From contig NZ_BPRE01000001.1 in the NCBI RefSeq assembly GCF_022179765.1, positions 1 through 64,000 of the forward strand: a stretch of 64,000 bases of DNA, given 5' to 3'. This document shows, piece by piece, positions 1 to 6,551 of the stretch (position 1 is the first letter of the stretch; every line of letters starts with the position of its first letter). Position numbers and translations under genes: made by a program. The notes below the pieces were generated by a model. The model was not told the origin of the DNA, ran no database searches, and worked only from the letters and a program-made list of their open reading frames with translations. This DNA comes from Methylorubrum suomiense. GTDB lineage: Bacteria; Pseudomonadota; Alphaproteobacteria; Rhizobiales; Beijerinckiaceae.

Positions 1-1353
1 CTGGCCCGGGGTGTAGGTCACCTTGAAGGGCTCGTAGTCCATGCAGACGTGGTTCGTCGGGACGTAGAAGAGGTTGGTCTTCGGAGAGAACGCCGCCGGC
101 TGCTGGTCCTTCGAACCGAGAGCGGCCGGGCAGATGCCCTTCGAGTTCACGTCTTCACCGTTCTGCTCGGTCGAGTACTTCGACACGACCAGCGGACGGC
201 CGTAGGTCTTGGAGTCCTTGTCCATGTCGACCTTGGTGGCCCAGTTCACCACCGGATCGTACTTCTCGGCGACGAGGAGTTCGCCGGTCGCGCGATCGAG
301 GGTGTAGCCGAAGCCGTTACGGTCGAAGTGGGTCAGCAGCGGGCGATCCTTGCCGCCGATCTTCTGATCGGTGAGGATCATCTCGTTGATGCCGTCGTAA
401 TCCCACTCGTCGTGGGGGGTCATCTGGTAGACCCACTTGGCCATGCCGGTGTCGGGGTTACGCGCCCACACGGTCATGGACCACTTGTTGTCGCCCGGAC
501 GCTGCTTCGGGTTCCAGGTCGAGGGGTTGCCCGAGCCGTAGTAGAAGAGGTCGAGCTTGGGATCGTAGGAGAACCAGCCCCAGGTGCAGCCGCCGCCGGT
601 CTTCCACTGATCGCCTTCCCAGGTCTTCAGCGAGGAGTCCTTGCCGACCGGCTTGCCGAGATGGGTGGTCTTCTCGGGATCCATGATCATGTCGGCGTCA
701 GGACCCTGGGAGTGGCCGCGCCACACCTTCTTGCCGTCCTTGAGGTTGTAGGCGGTGACGTGGCAGTTCACGCCGAACTCGCCGCCGGAGATGCCGACGA
801 TGACCTTGTCCTTCACCGGCAGCACGGTGGCGGTGTTGGTCTCGCCCTTGGACGGGTCGCCGTTCTTGACCGACCAGTTCACCTTGCCGGACTTGGCGTC
901 GAGCGAGACGAGGGTGGTGTCGGCCTGGTGCAGCAGGATGGCGCCGTCGGCATAGGCCAGACCGCGGTTGACGGTGTCGCAGCACATCACCGGGATGACC
1001 GACGGGTCCTGCTTCGGCTCGTACTTCCACACGATCCTGGCGCCCTGATCGAGGTCGAGGGCGTAGACGATGTTCGGGAACGGGGTGTGGACGTACATGA
1101 TGTTGCCGACGACGAGCGGGGAGCCCTCGTGGCCGCGCAGCACGCCGGTCGAGAAGGTCCAGGCGACCTGGAGGTTCTTGACGTTGCCGGCGTTGATCTG
1201 GTCGAGCTTGGAATAGCGGGTGTTGGCATAGTCAACCGTCTGGAGCGCCTGCTCCGCCGGGTTGGCGATGGACTTGAGGACGCTGTCATTGGCCAGCGCC
1301 GGGGTGGCCGCCGCGATGCCCGCACCGAGTGCGAGAAGATGGACCGCTCTCAT
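1..1353 (-). CDS. xoxF: XoxF-type lanthanide-dependent methanol dehydrogenase, C-terminus cut by window edge
   Basis: Periplasmic PQQ-dependent alcohol dehydrogenase that oxidises methanol using a lanthanide. The 451 residues seen (family about 600) start with a Sec signal peptide ending in ALA before N22. The vicinal Cys124-Cys125 pair that stacks on PQQ is present. The motif DEWDYDG puts Asp318 and Asp320 two residues apart; the second Asp is the extra lanthanide ligand that marks XoxF and is Ala in calcium-dependent MxaF. Beta-propeller W motifs run throughout. The gene continues past position 1, so the C-terminus and any xoxG/xoxJ neighbours lie outside. Assignment as XoxF rather than MxaF is firm. 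Confidence 0.97.
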   Translation of the reverse strand, partial: MRAVHLLALGAGIAAATPALANDSVLKSIANPAEQALQTVDYANTRYSKLDQINAGNVKNLQVAWTFSTGVLRGHEGSPLVVGNIMYVHTPFPNIVYALDLDQGARIVWKYEPKQDPSVIPVMCCDTVNRGLAYADGAILLHQADTTLVSLDAKSGKVNWSVKNGDPSKGETNTATVLPVKDKVIVGISGGEFGVNCHVTAYNLKDGKKVWRGHSQGPDADMIMDPEKTTHLGKPVGKDSSLKTWEGDQWKTGGGCTWGWFSYDPKLDLFYYGSGNPSTWNPKQRPGDNKWSMTVWARNPDTGMAKWVYQMTPHDEWDYDGINEMILTDQKIGGKDRPLLTHFDRNGFGYTLDRATGELLVAEKYDPVVNWATKVDMDKDSKTYGRPLVVSKYSTEQNGEDVNSKGICPAALGSKDQQPAAFSPKTNLFYVPTNHVCMDYEPFKVTYTPGQ

Positions 1354-2006
1354 GGATTCCTCCGACAGACCTTTATCCGCAGCGGGCAGCACAAAGCATT
1401 CCCACTGAAGACTGGTCTGCTGTTTGCGACAGGGATCAATTGAGCTCCGGCAGCTCGCGACATGCGACCGACGACATAGGATTAACCCTATTCATCAACC
1501 ACTTACCCGGCTGGAGCCGCATCCCTGGCGGCTCCCTCAGTCCGAAGCTTGAACGAACTCTAAGAAAATTTCGGGCGCCGTCAACATGCTTTCGCTGGTC
1601 GAATGTCGCAGGACAGCGAAGACATTGTGAGAAATTTTCTTGTCACAGATCCCTTATTGCGCCGCACAAAATTGTACGCAGCGCAAAAGTTACTGTTTCA
1701 ACTTGGAAGGAATCTCTGCTTTACGTCGACCACCATGCGCTTTCGGAATGTGGCGATGGGCAAATCCGGCAATAGGCCGGACGCCATGCATGGGTCGCAG
1801 CACAGCTCGCCGGTCGAAATCGCGTTCTCCGGCCCGTCCGTGACGGCGGCGCAAGCGCCTCATCCGGCTCACGGTTCGGTCGCGGACCGAAGTCCCTGAA
1901 ACGTGGCAGTGGATGAGCGGACCCTCGTGCGTTGCCTTGCCGCATCCTCCCGCCTGCGGGGACGGGAGAGCGGCAGAATCGCGCGAACCGCGGGAATCGG
2001 GCGGTC
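1354..2006. promoter_or_regulatory. Long leader/promoter region of xoxF
   Basis: A 653-base gene-free stretch between the ABC ATPase gene and xoxF, both on the minus strand. The middle part (about 1555-1720) is clearly richer in A and T than the surroundings. It holds an 11-base inverted repeat (AAGAAAATTTC at 1562-1572 and its exact reverse complement at 1631-1641). The short open frames here have no recognisable product or ribosome-binding site. It most likely carries the xoxF promoter and regulator sites; which regulator binds cannot be read from sequence. Confidence 0.6.
1562..1641. repeat. 11-bp perfect inverted repeat upstream of xoxF
   Basis: AAGAAAATTTC at 1562-1572 is repeated in reverse complement at 1631-1641, with 58 bases between. 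Each arm is itself nearly palindromic (GAAA-TTTC). AT-rich arms are conspicuous in this GC-rich DNA and lie about 210-290 bases before the xoxF start. This could be paired binding sites for a dimeric regulator; function is inferred. Confidence 0.5.
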
Positions 2007-2771
2007 TTACTGTGCGATCACGCCCGGGAAGCGTGCCGCCAGATCGGCACGGGTCGATTCGAGGAAGCGGCGATCACGCTGCCCCCGCGGCCGGTCGATC
2101 GGCACCGTCGCCAGCAGGCTCGCCGGGCGGGGCGAAACCAGCAGCAACCGGTCGGCAATCTCCAAGGCCTCGCCCACATTGTGGGTGACCATGAGAATGC
2201 TGGTGCGCGTCCGCTGCACCGTATCGACCACGAGGGCGCGCAGACCGGCGGCGGCGGTGTCGTCCAAGGAGACGAACGGCTCGTCCAGCACGAGGATGCG
2301 CGGCTCCAAGGCCAGCGCCCGGGCCAGCGCCACCCGGCGCTGCATGCCGAGCGACAAGGCGCCGGGGAAGCGCCCGCGCCACGGCGTCAGCCCGAGGGAT
2401 TCGAACAATTCGTCGAGATCGCGCCCGCGCCGCTCCCGCGGCAGGCCGAGACGCACGTTCTGCTCGATGGTCCGCCAGGGCAGCAGGCGCGGATCCTGAA
2501 ACACCATGGCGATGCCGGCCGCAGCCGGATCCGGCGACACCGCCCCCTCGAAATCGTGGTCGAGCCCGAGCAGGATGCGCAGGGTCGTGGTCTTTCCCGC
2601 GCCCGAGGGACCGATCAGGCAGGTGATCTCGGCGGCGTGCAGCGAGAAGGAGAGACCGCGCACCGCCTCGACCGGCTCGGTGCGGGAACGGCGATAGACC
2701 TTGCGGTCGACCCGCACCGTCAGCAGGGCCGGCGAAGCGACGGTGGTCGGCTCAGCGCCAGCGGCGGACAT
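2007..2771 (-). CDS. ABC transporter ATP-binding protein (nitrate/sulfonate/taurine-type)
   Basis: Cytoplasmic ATPase of 254 residues. Walker A GPSGAGKTT, a Q-loop (VFQDPRLLPW), a slightly divergent signature (LSLGM in place of LSGGQ), Walker B ILVLDEP and the switch His (VTHN) are all visible. The protein resembles the SsuB/TauB/NrtD group. Its start overlaps the end of the permease gene by 20 bases, so the two are translationally coupled. With the permease and binding protein it makes a complete importer. Substrate unknown; the position beside xoxF and the serine cycle suggests, but does not show, a role in C1 growth. Confidence 0.88.
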   Translation of the reverse strand: MSAAGAEPTTVASPALLTVRVDRKVYRRSRTEPVEAVRGLSFSLHAAEITCLIGPSGAGKTTTLRILLGLDHDFEGAVSPDPAAAGIAMVFQDPRLLPWRTIEQNVRLGLPRERRGRDLDELFESLGLTPWRGRFPGALSLGMQRRVALARALALEPRILVLDEPFVSLDDTAAAGLRALVVDTVQRTRTSILMVTHNVGEALEIADRLLLVSPRPASLLATVPIDRPRGQRDRRFLESTRADLAARFPGVIAQ

Positions 2772-3486
2772 GGGCGTCGAGGGGCTGGAGGATCAGGGCG
2801 TCGATGGCGAGCATCACGCTCATGAAGACGACGCTGTAGCCGATCACGGCCGTCACGTCGAAGAGCGTGAAGTAGTAGTTGATCGCGAAGCCCACGCCGT
2901 TCGGGCGTCCGAGCAGCTCGACCACGAGCACGATCTTCCAGGCGAGGGAGATGCCGGAGCGGGCCGCCGCGACCATGAAGGGCTGAAGCTGCGGCAGCAG
3001 CACATGGCCGATCCAGGTTCGGCGGTCGAACCGATAGGTCCGCGCCATCTCCTCCAGGCCGGGATCGAGCCCGCGCGCGCCCTCGCGCATGATGACGGCG
3101 ACGTTGGGCAGCTTGTTGATCGCCACCGCGATGATCGCCGCGATCTCGGTGAGGCCGAGCCAGACATAGGCCAGAACGGTGACGACCAGGGCCGGGGTGT
3201 TCAGGACCACGAGCAGCGGCGTGTCGAGCAGCCGATCCGCGAGGCGCGAGCGACCGAGGACGATGCCGAGCAACACGCCGAGGCTCATGGCGATGACGAA
3301 GGAGATGCCGACGCGGGCGAGGGTCACGCCGACATTGTAGAGCAGCGCGCCGCTCTGCGCCTCGCGCAGGATGAAGGCGAACACGGCACTCGGCGCGGGC
3401 AGGGTCCGGACATCGGCATAGACCGAGATGCCCTGCCAGAAGGCGAGCAGGACAGCGAGCGAAGCGAGGCGCGCGAGCAGGGCCAT
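2752..3486 (-). CDS. ABC transporter permease (SsuC/TauC-type)
   Basis: A 244-residue inner-membrane protein with about six hydrophobic segments, beginning MALLARLASLAVLLAFWQG. The cytoplasmic EAA-like loop reads EEMARTYRFDRRTWIGHVLLP, the contact site for the ATPase. It belongs to the BPD transport family of nitrate/sulfonate/taurine importers. It lies 44 bases after the substrate-binding gene and overlaps the ATPase gene. Substrate not identifiable from sequence. Confidence 0.87.
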   Translation of the reverse strand: MALLARLASLAVLLAFWQGISVYADVRTLPAPSAVFAFILREAQSGALLYNVGVTLARVGISFVIAMSLGVLLGIVLGRSRLADRLLDTPLLVVLNTPALVVTVLAYVWLGLTEIAAIIAVAINKLPNVAVIMREGARGLDPGLEEMARTYRFDRRTWIGHVLLPQLQPFMVAAARSGISLAWKIVLVVELLGRPNGVGFAINYYFTLFDVTAVIGYSVVFMSVMLAIDALILQPLDAHVRRWR

Positions 3487-3530
3487 GCGTTCGGGTCAGG
3501 CGGCCGGGACGAACATCGCGGGCGCCGCCC

Positions 3531-4520
3531 TCAACCCTTGGAGGTGTCGAGGTAGAGATCCGGCGGCAAGGTCTTGCCGGAGCCGAGAAGCTGGGCCCCC
3601 GCGAGCCGCGAGAGCGTGGCGTAGATGCGCTCGCCGTCGGCCCGCTCGGCCCCGACCGTGCGGCGCGGGATGCCGGAGAGGAATTCGCGCTTCAGGGCCT
3701 CGAAGGTGGCGTCGTCGTCCGCCGCCATCAGCGGGCGCACATTCGTCCAGGCGGCCGGGTCGTTCGCCAAGGCATCCTTGGCGGCGGTCGAGGCGCGAGC
3801 GAAGCCCTTCACCACCTCGGCGCGGTCGGCGACGGTGCGGCCCTCGAATAGGTAGCCGATCAGCGCCACCGGCCCCTGCGCACCGAAGGCCCGCATCACG
3901 TCGTCGGCCGAGATCAGGCGCTTGAAACCCTTGGCTTGGAGGCGCGCGCAATATTGCCAATAGAGGAGCGCCGCATCGAGCTCGCCGGTCTCCAGCTTCT
4001 GCGCCAGGAGGGGCGGTGCGCCATAGGCGATCTGCGCGGCGGATTCGAGGTCGAGACCGGATGTCTCGCGTCCTTGCGCCTTCAGCAGGATCCAGTTCTT
4101 GTCGAGGGCCCCGCCCGCGACGCCGAGCCGCTTGCCGGTGAGGCCCTTGAGGTCGGTGATGGGGCTGCCCTCCCGCACCATCAGGGCCCCTTCGGTGGTG
4201 GAATAGGGTGTGAACCGCACCCCCCTGCCCTCGTTGCCGAGGCGGGCCGCCCAAATCAGGTCGCCGACGATGGCATCGACCTGATCACCGAGGAAAGCGA
4301 TGCGGGCGGCATCGTTGCCGGCGAGCTTGACGGTTTCGAGGGTGAAGCCGTTGGCCTCGTCGAGGCGCCGCTCCTTGATCACGGCGGCCTCCCAGGAGGC
4401 AGTGCCGAATGGCAGGACGCCGAGGCGGAACGTGTCCGCCCCCGCGCGGGCGGACCCGAGTCCAGCCAGCGCCGCCGCTCCGGCTGCGAGCACTCCGCGC
4501 CGTGACAGCATCGGCGTCAC
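3531..4520 (-). CDS. ABC transporter periplasmic substrate-binding protein
   Basis: A 329-residue SsuA/TauA/NMT1-like binding protein. The N-terminus (SRRGVLAAGAAALAGLGSARA) is a twin-arginine-like signal peptide with the cleavage site near residue 26. The mature part follows the two-lobe pattern of the family (FRLGVLPFGTASWE, then KGLTGKRLGVAG). It is the first gene of the importer operon and is divergent from the pterin dehydratase gene, sharing a 208-base promoter interval. The sequence does not identify a ligand; alkanesulfonates, nitrate, pyrimidine precursors or a metal complex are all possible for this fold. Confidence 0.83.
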   Translation of the reverse strand: MTPMLSRRGVLAAGAAALAGLGSARAGADTFRLGVLPFGTASWEAAVIKERRLDEANGFTLETVKLAGNDAARIAFLGDQVDAIVGDLIWAARLGNEGRGVRFTPYSTTEGALMVREGSPITDLKGLTGKRLGVAGGALDKNWILLKAQGRETSGLDLESAAQIAYGAPPLLAQKLETGELDAALLYWQYCARLQAKGFKRLISADDVMRAFGAQGPVALIGYLFEGRTVADRAEVVKGFARASTAAKDALANDPAAWTNVRPLMAADDDATFEALKREFLSGIPRRTVGAERADGERIYATLSRLAGAQLLGSGKTLPPDLYLDTSKG

Positions 4521-4728
4521 CTCCCGCTTGTTCGGCTGCGCCCCGCAGGACCGCCATCCTCTTGAAGAATCTCATAAGGGCTGCCCCCCCCGCCGTCCAC
4601 AGCCGGCCCCGGCCTTTCCCATGCGACACGCAGGCGTGATCCGCTCATGCCGCCCCCCGCTTGCGCGGCCCGCCGGCCCGTCGCACCCTTTCCGACGACG
4701 ACAGCGAGCGGCAGACCGGGAGACGACG

Positions 4729-5106
4729 ATGACGCAGGCGCGCGAAGCGGTGTTCGACGAGGCCACGGTCGAGCGGAGGCTGAAGGAGGAATTGCCGCAA
4801 TGGCGGCTGGAGGAGGGCTGGATTCGCCGGACCTACAAGACCGCTTCCTGGAAGAGCACGCTGATGGTGATCAACACGGTGGGCCATATGGCGGAGGCGG
4901 CGTGGCATCACCCGGATCTCACCGCCTCCTATGCCTGGGTCGAGGTGCGGCTCATGAACCACGCCGCCAAGGGCATCACCGAGAAGGACTTCGCGCTGGC
5001 GAAGAAGATCGAGGAGGTGGTGGCGTGGCAGCCCGGCGCGGAAGGCGGGGCGCTGGAAGGCACGCCGACCGATCCGCGCTTCGCCTATATCAAGTACGAG
5101 AAATAG
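4729..5106 (+). CDS. Pterin-4a-carbinolamine dehydratase (PCD/DCoH family)
   Basis: Dehydrates 4a-hydroxytetrahydrobiopterin-type intermediates, regenerating a pterin cofactor. The 125-residue product carries the signature E-x2-W-H-H-P-D (E56, H60, H61, P62) followed by S-Y-x-W-V, as in active PCDs. I chose the ATG at 4729 because the longer frame upstream is GC-rich read-through and the family is about 100-120 residues long. No phenylalanine hydroxylase gene is nearby, so a housekeeping role in pterin or molybdopterin metabolism is more likely than phenylalanine breakdown. It faces mclA tail to tail. Confidence 0.9.
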   Translation: MTQAREAVFDEATVERRLKEELPQWRLEEGWIRRTYKTASWKSTLMVINTVGHMAEAAWHHPDLTASYAWVEVRLMNHAAKGITEKDFALAKKIEEVVAWQPGAEGGALEGTPTDPRFAYIKYEK

Positions 5107-5157
5107 GCAGCACGCGCCGCGAGTCCGTCCATCCGTTTCAGACTGGTCGGGCGGCCG

Positions 5158-5179
5158 GATCAAGCCGTCCGGCTTGATC
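5158..5179. repeat. Inverted repeat after the pterin dehydratase gene
   Basis: GATCAAGCCG at 5158-5167 pairs perfectly with CGGCTTGATC at 5170-5179 across a 2-base gap, so the real hairpin has a slightly shorter stem. No U-run follows, so it is either a weak terminator or a short repeat. Confidence 0.45.
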
Positions 5180-5293
5180 AGGGATCGCCGAAGCGCGGCT
5201 ATCCGCGACGCGTGACGCGCGGATACGGTACGGCAGTGTTGCTCCCGTCGGCTCGGCCAGAGAATCCAGCATCCGGGCGCTTCACCAAAGAAA

Positions 5294-5315
5294 ATGGCCG
5301 GGCGAACCCGGCCAT
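5294..5315 (-). terminator. Rho-independent terminator of mclA and the serine-cycle block
   Basis: On the minus strand ATGGCCGGG, a TTCG tetraloop and CCCGGCCAT form a 9-bp stem, followed by TTTTCTTT. It starts 28 bases after the mclA stop codon, as expected for the end of the serine-cycle transcript. Confidence 0.85.
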
Positions 5316-5342
5316 CTCCTCAATCCCGAGTTCGCAGCGAAC

Positions 5343-6314
5343 TCACTTCTTCATCGAATCGGCCTTCTGGATCAGCGCCTCGGCCATGCGGATCGAGGCG
5401 ATGTCGATCAGGCGGCCATCGAGGGCCACCGCACCGCGGCCGGCCTTGGCGGCCTCTTCCATGGCTTCGAGGATGCGGCGGGCCTTCTCGACCTCCTTCT
5501 CGGAGGGCGTGAACACCTCGTTGGCGAGCTCGATCTGCGAGGGGTGGATCGCCCACTTGCCCTCGTAGCCGGCGGCGGCGCAGCGGCGGGCGGCCGAGAG
5601 GTAGCCGTCCTTGTCCGAGAAATCGCCGAACGGGCCGTCGATCGGGCGCAGGCCGTAGGCGCGGCAGGCCACCAGCATGCGCTGCTGGGCGAACAGCCAC
5701 GGATCCTGCCAATGCGTCTCGCGGTTCCCGGCCTCATCCTTGTCGGTGAGCACGGAATAGTCGGGATTGACGCCGCCGATCACGGTCGAGCGGGTGCGGC
5801 ACGACGCGGCGTAATCGGCCACGCCGAAGGACATCGCCTCGAGGCGCTTGGAGGACTGGGCGATCGCCTCGACATTGGCCATGCCGAGCGCGGTCTCGAT
5901 CAGCACCTCGAAGCCGAGCTTCTTCTCGCGCTTCTTGGCCTGCTCGATCTGGGTGACGAGCACGTCGATCGCGTAGACGTCCTGCGGCACGCCGACCTTG
6001 GGGATCAGGATCATGTCGAGGCGCGGGCAGGCCTCCACGATGTCGACGACGTCCCGGTACATGTAGTGGGTGTCGAGACCGTTGATGCGGATCATCATGG
6101 TCTTGGAGCCCCAATCGATCTCGTTCAGGGCCTGGATGATGTTCTTGCGGGCCTGCTCCTTGTCGTCGGGGGCCACCGCGTCCTCGAGATCGAGGAAGAT
6201 CACGTCGGCGGCGGACTGCGCCGACTTCTCCATGAAGGTCGGGTTCGAGCCGGGAACAGCGAGTTCCGAGCGGTGCAGGCGAGGGGTCGCCTGCTGGATC
6301 AGGGTAAAGCTCAT
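5343..6314 (-). CDS. mclA: L-malyl-CoA/beta-methylmalyl-CoA lyase
   Basis: Cleaves malyl-CoA to acetyl-CoA and glyoxylate, the last step of the serine cycle, and acts on methylmalyl-CoA in the ethylmalonyl-CoA pathway. The 323-residue protein starts MSFTLIQQATPRLHRSEL, as in Methylobacterium MclA, and is a CitE-like TIM barrel. Visible motifs are FLDLEDAV (acid pair), IRINGLDT and LIPKVG. The start at 6314 has a GGAGGAAT ribosome-binding site; the 15-residue upstream extension lacks one. Last gene of the serine-cycle block, followed by a terminator. Confidence 0.97.
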   Translation of the reverse strand: MSFTLIQQATPRLHRSELAVPGSNPTFMEKSAQSAADVIFLDLEDAVAPDDKEQARKNIIQALNEIDWGSKTMMIRINGLDTHYMYRDVVDIVEACPRLDMILIPKVGVPQDVYAIDVLVTQIEQAKKREKKLGFEVLIETALGMANVEAIAQSSKRLEAMSFGVADYAASCRTRSTVIGGVNPDYSVLTDKDEAGNRETHWQDPWLFAQQRMLVACRAYGLRPIDGPFGDFSDKDGYLSAARRCAAAGYEGKWAIHPSQIELANEVFTPSEKEVEKARRILEAMEEAAKAGRGAVALDGRLIDIASIRMAEALIQKADSMKK

Positions 6315-6456
6315 CGTGATTCCTCCGTTCTTGAGACCGTCTAGCCTCGGCACCCGCAAGTTCTGCGCGTCGCGCCGTCTATCTCGCGCGCGGGGCCCGG
6401 CCGTCTAGCCGAGCCCAGCGACACGTGAGCCTGTTCGTTCGCCTCCACGCCTCATC

Positions 6457-6550
6457 CCGAAAGCCGATACCCACCTTTCGGGCCGATGCGCGGAGTTCTC
6501 GTGCCGCATCGGCTTATCCGAAAGCCGGCACTCACCTTTCGGGCCGATGC
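6457..6550. repeat. Tandem pair of 33-bp hairpin repeats between ppc and mclA
   Basis: Copies at 6457-6489 and 6518-6550 differ at 3 of 33 positions. Each contains CCGAAAG...CTTTCGG, able to form a hairpin. The sequence between the copies adds GCCGATGC...GCATCGGC, another complementary pair. The block begins directly after the ppc stop and could act in RNA stability or partial termination; it resembles REP-type intergenic repeats. Confidence 0.7.
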
Positions 6551-6551
6551 T

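Noticed and set aside
49..1443. 464-residue open frame on the plus strand over xoxF
   Set aside because: Antisense shadow: the minus strand encodes XoxF with intact motifs, and the plus frame is a low-complexity Val/Gly/Arg-rich product.
1354..2006. Several short plus-strand frames in the xoxF leader
   Set aside because: No ribosome-binding sites, no family similarity, mutually overlapping; treated as regulatory DNA.
6457..6550. Possible CRISPR-like array
   Set aside because: Only two copies, hairpin-bearing and differing in sequence, with no cas genes; better explained as REP-type repeats.
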